From: Candidatus Cloacimonadota bacterium
GTDB taxonomy: Bacteria; Cloacimonadota; Cloacimonadia; Cloacimonadales; GCA-2742885
Direction of reading: 5' to 3'
Assembly (NCBI GenBank): GCA_002742885.1
Contig: PDOO01000026.1
Location: forward strand, 1 to 64,000
DNA length: 64,000 nucleotides
Numbering within the stretch: the first letter of the stretch is position 1; the number at the start of each line of letters is the position of its first letter. The notes beneath the pieces were generated by a model. It worked only from the letters and a program-made list of their open reading frames with translations, searched no databases and was not told the origin of the DNA. Below, piece by piece: positions 45,929-56,513 of this stretch. The translations under genes and the position numbers were made by a program.

Positions 45929-46918
45929 ATGATAAACGCAGGTATAGTCGGCGTAGGACAATTCGGTCAAAACCATGCAAGAATTTTAAGCGAGAGCAAA
46001 TTATGTAATTTTGTCGGACTTTACGATAAGAATAAAAAAAGAGCCAAAGAAATAAGCGAAAGAATTAATGCAAAAGCATTTCCTGATTTCGATTCTCTTT
46101 TGGAAGAATGCGATGCCTTGGTTATAGTGGTAACTACAATTTCACATTTCGAATTAGCAGAAAAAGCGTTAAATAAGGGTATCCATGTCTTTATAGAAAA
46201 ACCTATTACGGAAACATTTGAACAAGCTGAAAAATTGGTGAAACTTGCTAAAGAAAAAAATCTTAAAATACAAGTCGGTCATATAGAAAGATTTAATCCG
46301 GCAATAATGAAAATCGACGATCAAATAGAAAATCCGCTTTTCATAGAATGCCACAGAATAGCTCCTTTTACGCCTCGAGGAAGCGACGTGCCGGTGGTTC
46401 TGGAATTAATGATTCATGATATAGATTTAATTTTGGATTTCGTAAAAAGCGAAGTTACCGACATCAGAGCAAGCGGAGCCAGCGTGGCAACCAAAAGCAT
46501 AGATATTGCCAACGCCAGAATCGAGTTTGCCAACGGAGCAACAGCCAATGTTGTTTCAAGTCGCATATCAATGAAAAGAGAAAGAAAATTCAGATTTTTC
46601 CAAAAAGGTAAATATTTCTCGATAGATTTTAAAAACAAACAAGTCCGGATCATCTCTAAATCAAAACAACTTTATAAAATTTTACCGAGTATAATGATCG
46701 GAAAAACCAATTTTGAAGAATCAAAAGATAAATTGGTCAATATTGTTGATATAGATGCCTCCGTTCAAGAAAAAGATGCTTTAACCATGGAACTGGAAGC
46801 TTTTATTGCTTCTGCCGAGAACAATATCGAACCTGTTGTTAACGGAGAAGCCGGCATGAGAGCTTTAAAAGTCGCTTTGGAAATAGTGGAGAAAATAAAA
46901 CCCGGATCAATTAAATAA
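45929..46918 (+). CDS. Gfo/Idh/MocA-family dehydrogenase, GnnA-like
   Basis: A 329-residue NAD-dependent sugar dehydrogenase. The Rossmann motif GVGQFGQNHARI (7-18), the EKP motif in VFIEKPI and the GHIERFNP segment are all visible. GHIERFNP is typical of GnnA-type enzymes, which oxidise UDP-GlcNAc for amide-linked lipid A. That is a family-level inference: no GnnB partner is adjacent, although a DegT aminotransferase lies at 2678. AAAGGAGTTATT precedes the ATG at 45929; the longer frame from 45842 lacks a ribosome site. Confidence 0.85.
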   Translation: MINAGIVGVGQFGQNHARILSESKLCNFVGLYDKNKKRAKEISERINAKAFPDFDSLLEECDALVIVVTTISHFELAEKALNKGIHVFIEKPITETFEQAEKLVKLAKEKNLKIQVGHIERFNPAIMKIDDQIENPLFIECHRIAPFTPRGSDVPVVLELMIHDIDLILDFVKSEVTDIRASGASVATKSIDIANARIEFANGATANVVSSRISMKRERKFRFFQKGKYFSIDFKNKQVRIISKSKQLYKILPSIMIGKTNFEESKDKLVNIVDIDASVQEKDALTMELEAFIASAENNIEPVVNGEAGMRALKVALEIVEKIKPGSIK

Positions 46919-47083
46919 ACACACAATATTAACACATTTTAAAAATCAAAAGCGTTACGGACGGAACAGTCGAAATTTATTATTCCGCTTATTGTACATA
47001 ATTTCAAAATAAAGCTTGCTAAAATACTCGGGTTTTAAATAAATTATCCTTATTCTTATTAAAATTCGGCAAGAGAGGTTAAT

Positions 47084-47890
47084 ATGAGATTTGAAATTAC
47101 TTATGAGACACAGGGTTTTATTGATATACCTTACAATTACAACTATTCCGTCCATTATTCGCTTTGTAATTTGATGAAGAAATACCTTTCCGGTTTTCCG
47201 GATACGCATGACCATAATTGCCCTTTTTTCAAAAACGGGATTCTCCGATTTTTTACTTTTTCAAATCTGAAATTCAATAATTGCGATAGAAATGAATACG
47301 GATTTCATAACGTAAAAAGTATTTCATTGGTTTTCTCTTCCCCTCTTTCCGATCAGTTTTTTCCTGTTCTTGCAGAAATTTTTACTCAACATACCCTTAT
47401 CCTTCATTTTGAGAAAAAACCTGTGCGTTTATATGCTGAAAATATTATACATCTGGAAAGCATAGATATTACCGGAGAAGAAAAATTCACGACTCTTTCT
47501 CCTGTGGTTGTCTGCGGAAAAGGTTATTCTCCGGATTCTCTGAATTGCCATTACCTTGATTATACCAAAGAAAAAGAAAAGGAGTTTTATGTACAACAAT
47601 TGCATCAAAATCTGCTTTTTAAGCATAATCTTTTGTATAATTTCGAATTTGACGAACCTCATGAATTTGAATTTGAATTCGATACGGAATACATTAAACG
47701 AAGATCCGGCAATATTCGCAAAAACATAAGCTACAGACTTATTCCGGAAAAAGAGAATTACACTCATATTATAGGAATGGAAGCGCCTTTCACGATAAAA
47801 ACTCATCCGAAACTGATAAAGATAGGCTATCAATGCGGTTTCGGAGAGCATAACAATTCCGGATTCGGTCTGGTAAAACCGGCTCGTTAA
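47084..47890 (+). CDS. cas6: CRISPR-associated endoribonuclease Cas6, no array or cas genes nearby
   Basis: A 268-residue RAMP-fold protein that would process CRISPR precursor RNA. The N-terminus has IDIPYNYNYSVHYSLCNLM, the usual Cas6 opening, with His in the YSVHY segment as a candidate catalytic residue. The C-terminal glycine-rich loop CGFGEHNNSGFGLV is the Cas6 signature. There is no CRISPR repeat, Cas1/Cas2 or effector gene anywhere in the window. It lies between a Gfo/Idh gene and groEL. It appears full length. Its partner array must be elsewhere or has been lost. Confidence 0.82.
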   Translation: MRFEITYETQGFIDIPYNYNYSVHYSLCNLMKKYLSGFPDTHDHNCPFFKNGILRFFTFSNLKFNNCDRNEYGFHNVKSISLVFSSPLSDQFFPVLAEIFTQHTLILHFEKKPVRLYAENIIHLESIDITGEEKFTTLSPVVVCGKGYSPDSLNCHYLDYTKEKEKEFYVQQLHQNLLFKHNLLYNFEFDEPHEFEFEFDTEYIKRRSGNIRKNISYRLIPEKENYTHIIGMEAPFTIKTHPKLIKIGYQCGFGEHNNSGFGLVKPAR

Positions 47891-47931
47891 GATTGAACCG
47901 GGACAGACAGTCGGTAAAATTAAAATTTTTA

Positions 47932-47937
47932 TTGACA
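47932..47937 (+). promoter_or_regulatory. possible -35 element of groEL
   Basis: TTGACA lies 20 bases before the CIRCE operator. The region at the expected -10 (around 47955-47961) reads CTTTTAG, a poor match. Confidence 0.35.
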
Positions 47938-47957
47938 TTATTTCTCCGTTCAATCTT

Positions 47958-47984
47958 TTAGCAGACAAATACATGGAGTGCTAA
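47958..47984 (+). promoter_or_regulatory. CIRCE operator (HrcA site), one imperfect arm
   Basis: TTAGCAGAC, nine bases, GAGTGCTAA. The right arm matches the CIRCE consensus fully and the left arm differs at two of nine positions. It sits 36 bases before the groEL start, as expected for HrcA repression. Confidence 0.88.
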
Positions 47985-48008
47985 TAAAAAAATATTAAAA
48001 TAAATTAA

Positions 48009-49658
<1,650 letters not shown>

Positions 49659-49704
49659 AAATATAAAAATATGCCCTCGAATTTGAAGAGCATATAAAAA
49701 ACTT

Positions 49705-49737
49705 AAAGCGCGGCAATTAATTCTGTCGCGCTTTTTT
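49705..49737 (+). terminator. groEL terminator
   Basis: AAAGCGCG and CGCGCTTT (8-bp GC-rich stem, extensible by a G-U and a C-G pair), then TTTTTT, 47 bases after the groEL stop. Confidence 0.88.
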
Positions 49738-49867
49738 ATTCCCTCGTTTTGTTCATTGCAATCCTCATCAGATTTTTGAAAAAATCATAAATGATTGTTC
49801 TCAAAGCGTAATTTCGCCGAACATTTATAAAATTTTTGAACATCTTGATTTGTCTCCCAAATTAATT

Positions 49868-51023
49868 TCAATCTGCTTTTCCACAACCGTTATCCGTATT
49901 TTCAAAATGTTCTGTTTTAAGCGCAGGGGCCCCAAAAAGATGATACTGCCATATCATTTTAGCTCGTTGAGCATCAGTTACCGCAGGGCAGTAATTATTA
50001 ACAGTTTCAAAATTTGTTTTGTTTTTTAAAGCGCGAATTACAACATTACCCAACCTGCTGTTTGATTTTTTTAGCAAACATTTCAGTTACAATACCTTTA
50101 GCCAATAAATTCATACCTTTGCCGGAAGTGTTATAAGAGCCTAAAAATGCAACTGACCCATACTCCGATAAAACCATTTCTCCAGCAAAACAACTGTTTA
50201 TATGACCGTCAATGTTTTCCCTGAAAGAACCGATCAAACAACTAAAGGAGAAGATAAAAAGATAAATTATATTATTCAACTTAATTAAATCTTTACAGTC
50301 CATTCCGAATTTCCACTTATGCATCTGTCCGTGTTCGCGATATATTAGAGATTTAACTCCGCTATTTATAGTTTCAATATTTGTTTCACTGTCATTTGGA
50401 GTATCATCATTGGCGGTTGCCAGCGTAAAGATGTAACCGTTTGGTTTAAAATATTTATTATTCATTTCAGTCAGCAACTATTCATTAAATTCTACAGGTC
50501 AAGGCGGAAGCTGTCTGTCAGAACCGGCATGACCGTAAAATTTATCGGGATATGAAGATATGTTATTTTCAGAATAGATGGTTTTAGTTATAATGTTTTT
50601 AAGTTCAATCTCATTCTTAACTAAAAACAGACCAAGCGGAATATCAAGAGAAGGAATATCGGACAAAGACGAAGCGACATAGCAGTTATAACTTTCAATT
50701 TCTTAATTGTTATGCGGTACTTTAAGAGTAGGAAAATCACCGTATTTTCCGATGAGTAACACATATTGGGGCATAATTTCTCTAATATAATTTCTATAAC
50801 TGTCTTTATCCTCTCCAATATCATTTGGAGATACAACTTTAACATTAAAATCTTTTTCACGAAAATTTTTAAACTCTGTTAAATAATTACTGCCTGTGTA
50901 ATCGTCAGAAACAATTATTAAATACAGCTCTTTGGTTTCTAAATTGTCTGAATTAACAGCTTCCTGACAACCGACCGCTAAAAATGAAAAAACAAAGCAA
51001 ACAATCATAATATAATATTTCAT
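49868..51023 (-). pseudogene. decayed gingipain-like (C25) caspase-fold lipoprotein gene
   Basis: One ancestral frame runs from the ATG at 51023 with in-frame TAA at 50703, TGA at 50499 and TAG at 50478, then TAA at 50046; the final stretch (to 49868) is in another frame, so a one-base slip occurred in an A run near 50065. The conceptual product begins with a lipoprotein signal (VFSFLAVGC), then YLIIVSDDY and VLLIGKYGDFPTL. The catalytic pair of family C25 is recognisable: His in LIYREHGQ and Cys in FSFSCLIGSF, followed by SVAFLGSYNTS and YHLFGAPAL. About 385 codons in total. An intact copy would be a cell-surface cysteine peptidase. Sequencing error could explain one defect, not four. Confidence 0.8.
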
Positions 51024-51060
51024 TCTAATCTCCTCTTTTTATTATCTGTTGACATAAGAA

Positions 51061-51089
51061 AAAAACCGGCTTCGGAAAATCGAAACCGG
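51061..51089 (-). terminator. terminator of the P5C dehydrogenase gene
   Basis: CCGGCTTCG and CGAAACCGG pair with one mismatch around a 6-base loop; on the minus strand a run of T follows. Confidence 0.8.
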
Positions 51090-51111
51090 CATATTAAAGA
51101 AAAAATCTTAT

Positions 51112-52746
51112 TTATTCTTTTTCAAGAAACGGATAGCGATAATCGTAAGGCGGCATAAAAGTTTCTTTTATCGTTCTCACGGAAACCCATCTTTGAAGAT
51201 TTATCATAGAACCTGCTTTATCGTTTGTTCCGGATCCTCTGGCTCCTCCGAACGGCTGTTGACCGACAACGGCGCCGGTAGGCTTATCATTGATATAGAA
51301 ATTGCCTGCCGCTTGTCTGAGAGCATTAACCGCTGTTGCCACTGCTTTGCGGTCATTGGCAAAAACCGCTCCGGTTAAAGCGTAAACGGATGTTTGATCA
51401 CAAAGTTCAAGAGTTTCTTCGTATTTTTCGTCTTCATAAACATAAACGGTAATAATAGGTCCGAAAATTTCTTCCTGCATTGATTTATATTTCGGATCAG
51501 TCGTAACGATAACGGTCGGATTAACAAAATATCCGATTGAATCATCGCATTCTCCTCCGACAATAATTTCTGCATCAGCAGATTTTTGCGCATGTTCGAT
51601 ATAAGATTTGCAATTATCAAAACTTGCTTTGTCTATAACCGCATTAAAGAAATTACCGAAGTCAACGGTTGAACCGACAGTAATCGTTTTTATTTCTTCA
51701 ATCAATTTATCTTTGATATTATTCCAGATTGTTTTAGGAATATAGGCTCTGGAAGCAGCCGAGCATTTTTGTCCCTGATACTCAAAAGCTCCTCTGATAA
51801 TGGCGGGAATCAAAGCTTTTTCGTCTGCCGATTTATGTACGAAAATAAAATCTTTTCCGCCGGTTTCGCCTACTATTCTCGGATAAGTTTTATATTTGTC
51901 CATATTTTCGCCTATAGTCTTCCACATGCCGTTAAATACTTTGGTAGAACCTGTAAAATGCAAACCGGCAAAATGTTCGGATGCTAAAACCGGATCTCCT
52001 ACTTGAGAGCCTGAACCGGGGATAAAGTTGATAACACCGTCCGGAAGACCGGCTTCCTGAAGAATTTTCATAAAATAATAATTGGCAAGCACTGCCGTTG
52101 AAGCAGGTTTCCAAAGAACAACATTACCCATCATGGCAGGAGATGTAGGAAGATTACCGCCGATTGCCGTAAAGTTAAAAGGTGTTACGGCAAAAACAAA
52201 TCCTTCCAGGTTTCTGTGTTCAACCATATTCCACATTCCGGTCGGCGAATACATAGGTTGTTCTGTATAAATTTGCTGCATATAATAAGAATTGAAACGC
52301 AAGAAATCTATTAATTCGCAAGCTGAATCAATTTCCGCCTGAAAAGGGCTTTTGCTTTGATTAAGCATTGTGGCGGCATTCAAAAGATAACGATATTTTT
52401 TGGATAATAATTCAGCAGCTTTCAAAAATATTCCTGCTCTCATTTCGTAAGGCATGGCAGCCCATTCTTTTTGAGCTTTCATGGCAGCTTCAATGGCTGC
52501 TTTTACTTCTTTTTCGCCTGCTTTGTGATAAATTGCCAAAACGTTTTTGTGATTATGGGGTTCGATACATTTTCCTGTATTGCCCGTTTTTACTTCTTTT
52601 CCGCCGATGATCAAAGGAATTTCAATTTGTTCGTTTTTCATTTTATCGACGGCTTTTCTGAGTTCAGCTCTTTCAATTGTTCCGGGAGCGTAAGATTTAA
52701 TCGGTTCATTAACCGGCTTGGGGATTCGAGAAACAATGTTTTGCAT
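51112..52746 (-). CDS. pruA: L-glutamate gamma-semialdehyde (P5C) dehydrogenase
   Basis: Oxidises glutamate semialdehyde, the hydrolysed form of P5C, to glutamate with NAD, the last step of proline catabolism. The 544-residue product is close to the usual single-domain length. NAD-site VTPFNFTAIGGNLP, the general-base Glu in ETGGKDF and the catalytic Cys in GQKCSAASRAY near residue 320 are intact. IGGKEVKTGN near the N-terminus and QPFGGARGSGTNDKAGS near the C-terminus are P5CDH-like. SD AAGGAGAGAAT precedes the ATG. No proline dehydrogenase of the PutA type is present; the two-gene flavin/Fe-S enzyme at 29024 may do that step. Confidence 0.93.
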   Translation of the reverse strand: MQNIVSRIPKPVNEPIKSYAPGTIERAELRKAVDKMKNEQIEIPLIIGGKEVKTGNTGKCIEPHNHKNVLAIYHKAGEKEVKAAIEAAMKAQKEWAAMPYEMRAGIFLKAAELLSKKYRYLLNAATMLNQSKSPFQAEIDSACELIDFLRFNSYYMQQIYTEQPMYSPTGMWNMVEHRNLEGFVFAVTPFNFTAIGGNLPTSPAMMGNVVLWKPASTAVLANYYFMKILQEAGLPDGVINFIPGSGSQVGDPVLASEHFAGLHFTGSTKVFNGMWKTIGENMDKYKTYPRIVGETGGKDFIFVHKSADEKALIPAIIRGAFEYQGQKCSAASRAYIPKTIWNNIKDKLIEEIKTITVGSTVDFGNFFNAVIDKASFDNCKSYIEHAQKSADAEIIVGGECDDSIGYFVNPTVIVTTDPKYKSMQEEIFGPIITVYVYEDEKYEETLELCDQTSVYALTGAVFANDRKAVATAVNALRQAAGNFYINDKPTGAVVGQQPFGGARGSGTNDKAGSMINLQRWVSVRTIKETFMPPYDYRYPFLEKE

Positions 52747-52801
52747 ATTCTCTCCTTATATTTTTTGATTTGTGACTTGCTTTTATTTCTGAATGATTTT
52801 C

Positions 52802-52831
52802 TTCTTAAAAAGATAAGCTTAATAAAGTCAA
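52802..52831 (-). promoter_or_regulatory. candidate promoter of pruA
   Basis: TTGACT (52826-52831), 18 bases, TAAGAA (52802-52807), 56 bases before the start. Weak -10. Confidence 0.35.
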
Positions 52832-52891
52832 GAAATAATTAATGAATTTATTTCGGATTCGGATTTTAAAAAGCGGAATCCCGTTTTCCGA

Positions 52892-53833
52892 TTAAAATAA
52901 GTCAAATAAATCAGGCTGTTCCGAATTATCATTTGAGGATAATTGCTTTTCTTCCCTCAGATCGGGAATAAAGTCAACGGAATCGGGAATTTCAGGTATA
53001 TCGTAATCTTTTTCCGAAACAAACCCGGGATACATGTAAAAATTCAGGGTATATTCCAAATCTTTATTCAAAGTTGCCATTTTATTCAACATCCAATCAA
53101 TATAATTTCTGTCATCTCTGATAACGTCTTCAACTCTTCTGTCTTTGTATTTTCCGAATCTGAAATGAGAAATTAATTGCGGAACCTGACTTATAACATA
53201 CAAAAGATCATCTGCAGGCAACTTTTTCAAGACTTCAACAGATAAACCGGAAGCCTGCATTTCTCTGCGAAGATTCGGTACAGCATCAACTCTTTCATAA
53301 AGATCGGGAATGTTTTTGATATGAAGGAAAAGCAAATATAAAACCAAAATATCGCCTACGGCATCATGAGCGGCAATTTCTTTTATGCCCAAAGATTCAG
53401 CCAATTCTCTTTCTTTGCGGTATATGCCCAAAGCGTAACGCGCATATTGTTCGGCATGACTTTCCAATTCTTTGAACAAATGTCGCATCAAAATGAGGGT
53501 ATCAATCACTTTCATTTTGTTTTTAAAACCCTCTTTGGCAAGCATTTTCAAATCAAATTCCGAATTTTGAATTACAATATAATTTTCCGGATCATTTAAT
53601 TCTTCCAATTTTTTATAAGCATCAGTTTTAATTAATTGAGGTTTGCCTTCCAGCATTTCAGGGGTAATATGATGAGTCGCCATAGCATGAAAATTTATTT
53701 TCTGCTCCGGACAAGCAAGCTGTTCAGTCAGTTCAATGTGTCCCGATTCGTCAACCGTTAAATAAGCCAGCTGAATAATCCTGTCTGCTTCAGCTACGCC
53801 GGTTGTTTCGGTATCTAAGATTATATATTTCAT
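52892..53833 (-). CDS. DnaQ-like 3'-5' exonuclease with ExoX-type C-terminal region
   Basis: A 313-residue protein. The DEDDh exonuclease core covers about 1-175: ExoI DTETTG (7-12), ExoII with QNSEFDLKML, ExoIII HDAVGD near 160. The C-terminal region has FGKYKDRRVEDVIRDD and YIDWML, seen in exodeoxyribonuclease X-like and DUF3820 proteins. It is therefore more likely a repair or proofreading-like nuclease than the replicative epsilon subunit. GGAG precedes the ATG. Confidence 0.87.
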   Translation of the reverse strand: MKYIILDTETTGVAEADRIIQLAYLTVDESGHIELTEQLACPEQKINFHAMATHHITPEMLEGKPQLIKTDAYKKLEELNDPENYIVIQNSEFDLKMLAKEGFKNKMKVIDTLILMRHLFKELESHAEQYARYALGIYRKERELAESLGIKEIAAHDAVGDILVLYLLFLHIKNIPDLYERVDAVPNLRREMQASGLSVEVLKKLPADDLLYVISQVPQLISHFRFGKYKDRRVEDVIRDDRNYIDWMLNKMATLNKDLEYTLNFYMYPGFVSEKDYDIPEIPDSVDFIPDLREEKQLSSNDNSEQPDLFDLF

Positions 53834-54046
53834 TTAACTCCGCCGTTTTTATTTTTTTTTTGCAAGTCCTGTTAAGACCTGTCTATTTAAAATTTTATTC
53901 AGGAAAGTAACGTCAAGATATAGTTTGAATATTTTCTTAATCAGACTAAACATAAAAGACGGCAAGATAAATAAAGAAAAATGCTATTTCATGACGAAGA
54001 TAAAATCATCTTGCAAATTGATCAGGAATTGATTCCGTTTCTTGTC

Positions 54047-55045
54047 TTAGAAAAAACTTACCGGTTTATTTTTAAAACATCCCGTCTCATATATTTCTTT
54101 TATAATTGCTTTTACAACATTTACGGCAACGCTGTTCCCGAATTGTTTATAGCTTTGTGTCAGGAACGGATTTATTTTGAATGTATCCGGAAATCCTTGA
54201 ACTCGCGCGCATTCTCTCGGACTGAGTTTTCTTACTTTCCCTTTTATATGGTATAATCCCGTTTTGGCTCCCGCTCCTCCCCCGTAAGCAGAAAGCGTTA
54301 TTGCATGTCCGTAAGGACTGTAAATGCGCTCGCCCTGACCGCCTTTATTGACATACCCTATTTGCACGGGTTTATCAGGTAAATCAATTTCTCCCGACAG
54401 GTTTATTTCAGGTTCAAATTTTTTGGTAAAAAATATATCGGGACGATCAATTATTTTAGCATTTTCAGGCTCGTCTTCAAGAATATCAAACAAACTTGTT
54501 TTTTGGGTACTCGGTTTCGGAAAAACAAATTTTTTCATGATTAAATCGTTTCTGAAACAAACAATAAATACTCGTTCTCTGTTTTGAGGCAACCCGTAAT
54601 TACTTGCGTTCAGAACTTTAAAATAAACATTGTATTGCAAATTTTCTAAAGTATAAACAATAGTTTCTAATGTTTTTCCTCTGTCATGTTTTACAAAATT
54701 ACGAACGTTTTCAAGAATCATAACCTTAGGATTATGATATTCGGCAATGCGAGCAATATCAAAAAATAAAGATCCTCTCGTATCTTCAAATCCTCTTTGT
54801 TTTCCGGAAACAGAAAACGCTTGGCACGGAAATCCTCCGCATAACACATCATGCTCGGGGATATTTTCTTCTTTAATTTCAGTAATATCTCCTTCCGGGT
54901 TTATTCCGTAATTTTCATAATATGTCTTTTGAGCTTCTTTATCCCATTCAGAAGCAAAAACACATTCAGCATTAAAACTGTCCATTGCCTGATGAAAACC
55001 GCCTATACCGGCAAATAAATCAATATATCTTATTTTTTCAAACAT
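54047..55045 (-). CDS. solitary DNA (cytosine-5) methyltransferase
   Basis: A 332-residue type II-like methyltransferase. Motif I DLFAGIGG (8-15), motif IV GGFPCQAFS with the catalytic Cys, motif VI ENVRNF, motif VIII QNRERVF, motif IX RECARVQGFPD and motif X QFGNSVAV are all in order. The target recognition region lies between VIII and IX and includes GGAGAKTGLY. No restriction endonuclease or Vsr is adjacent. The start is uncertain: neither the ATG at 55045 nor the one 12 bases earlier has a ribosome site. The target sequence cannot be predicted. Confidence 0.92.
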   Translation of the reverse strand: MFEKIRYIDLFAGIGGFHQAMDSFNAECVFASEWDKEAQKTYYENYGINPEGDITEIKEENIPEHDVLCGGFPCQAFSVSGKQRGFEDTRGSLFFDIARIAEYHNPKVMILENVRNFVKHDRGKTLETIVYTLENLQYNVYFKVLNASNYGLPQNRERVFIVCFRNDLIMKKFVFPKPSTQKTSLFDILEDEPENAKIIDRPDIFFTKKFEPEINLSGEIDLPDKPVQIGYVNKGGQGERIYSPYGHAITLSAYGGGAGAKTGLYHIKGKVRKLSPRECARVQGFPDTFKINPFLTQSYKQFGNSVAVNVVKAIIKEIYETGCFKNKPVSFF

Positions 55046-55252
55046 CTTAAATTTCAAATAAATATGACTTATTAAATTTAAATTGACGTATCGTCGAACA
55101 CTTTGTTATGATTTTTATTTGCATGGTAACCTTTCCTGTTTTAATCTTCTGCTTGGAGCAATTTTTACTTCATTTATATATATATTTTTTAATATTTAAA
55201 TTTTTGTCAATTGTTTCAATGTTTTCTGTTTTGATATTTATGCTGAAAAAAA

Positions 55253-55266
55253 GCCCCTTTCGGGGC
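55253..55266 (-). terminator. terminator of the hydrogenase maturation operon
   Basis: GCCCC-TTTC-GGGGC, identical to the hairpin at 8565-8578, with a run of T on the minus strand; 12 bases after the hydF stop. Confidence 0.85.
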
Positions 55267-55277
55267 ATTGAAAAAAA

Positions 55278-56513
55278 TTATATTTCAAAGTAATTCGTAA
55301 CTTCTTCTGCTTTTTTCCCTCGAAAAGGAACCAAAGCTCTGTCCAGAACTCCCTGCAATTTAGAAATGGCGACACCGTAATTGGTTATTACGGTTCCTTT
55401 CCGTTCGGCTTCGGAAATTCTTCGGTTCATTTCCATGTTGTTCAACATGCAGGCGCCGCAATGCAGAATTAATTTATATTGCGTTAAATCATCCGGAAAA
55501 TCATGACCTACGCAAACATCGTAAACCAATTTCTTTCCGGTATATTGAGTCAGCCAACGCGGAATTTTAACTCGTCCTATATCGTCGCATTGCACGCTGT
55601 GCGAGCAAGTTTCGGCTATCAAGACCTTATCTCCGTCTTCCAGATTATCGATTTGTTCGGCTCCTTTTATTAACTTATCCAAATCGCCTTTGTATCGGGC
55701 AAATAAAATTGAAAAGGTGGTAAGCATAATGTCGTCCGGCACGTCTCCGGCAACTTTCAGGACAACCTGAGAATCCGTAACAACCAATTTTGGAGGGGTT
55801 GACAAGTTTCTCAAAGCTGCTTCAATTTCTCGCTCTTTCACGATTATACCAATGGCATCGTTATCCAAAATTTCACGCAACACCTGAACCTGAGGCAAGA
55901 TCAAACGTCCTTTCGGGGCAGCGAGATCAATGGGAGCAATCAGTAAAACGGTATCTCCCGGATTTATCAAATCGCCGACCAAAACTTTTTCATCCATAAG
56001 TTTTGACGGAGCCAAATTTATTATTGCGTCTTTCAACTCCGCAATGCCTGTTTTTTCTTCAGCTGAAGTCTTAACCCAGCTGATCTGAATATGATCCAAT
56101 AAAGCGGTATCTTTCTTTTCCGGTTCGATAATTTCCGATTTATTGAAAACAACAAGATAAGGAATTTTTAATTCCCGCAAACGTTTCATCAAATAATGAT
56201 CATCATCCGAAAGTTTACCGTCTCCCACCGTCAAAACGGCAATATGAGAACGAAGCAAAACTTTATTGGTTTTGGCAATTCGCTTTTCTCCAAGTTCTCC
56301 GACATCGTCAATTCCGGCTGTATCGTATAAGGTTACGGGACCCAAAGGCAACAATTCGTAAGATTTGGCAACCGGATCAGTGGTTGTCCCGGCATAATCA
56401 GAGACAATCGCCAAATCCTGATCGGTCAAAGCATTTATCAATGATGATTTACCGGCATTTCTTCTGCCGACAACAGTAATTATAAGACGTTCTCCTCTGG
56501 GAGCTTTAGCCAT
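55278..56513 (-). CDS. hydF: [FeFe]-hydrogenase maturation GTPase HydF
   Basis: HydF is the scaffold on which the 2Fe subcluster of the H-cluster is finished and from which it is handed to the hydrogenase. The 411-residue product has an N-terminal GTPase domain: G1 GRRNAGKSS (16-24), G2 TTTDP, G3 DTAGID, G4 NKSE. A dimerisation domain follows. The C-terminal Fe-S domain has the required CSHSV and HCGAC ligands. It is last in the operon and overlaps hydE by eight bases, with GGAGG ahead of its ATG. Confidence 0.96.
   Translation of the reverse strand: MAKAPRGERLIITVVGRRNAGKSSLINALTDQDLAIVSDYAGTTTDPVAKSYELLPLGPVTLYDTAGIDDVGELGEKRIAKTNKVLLRSHIAVLTVGDGKLSDDDHYLMKRLRELKIPYLVVFNKSEIIEPEKKDTALLDHIQISWVKTSAEEKTGIAELKDAIINLAPSKLMDEKVLVGDLINPGDTVLLIAPIDLAAPKGRLILPQVQVLREILDNDAIGIIVKEREIEAALRNLSTPPKLVVTDSQVVLKVAGDVPDDIMLTTFSILFARYKGDLDKLIKGAEQIDNLEDGDKVLIAETCSHSVQCDDIGRVKIPRWLTQYTGKKLVYDVCVGHDFPDDLTQYKLILHCGACMLNNMEMNRRISEAERKGTVITNYGVAISKLQGVLDRALVPFRGKKAEEVTNYFEI

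Noticed and set aside
47084-47890. CRISPR array search around Cas6
   Set aside because: No direct repeats with regular spacing were found on either side of the gene or elsewhere in the window.
53981-54256. 91-codon plus-strand frame opposite the methyltransferase end
   Set aside because: Mostly antisense to conserved motifs IX and X; no supporting ribosome site.
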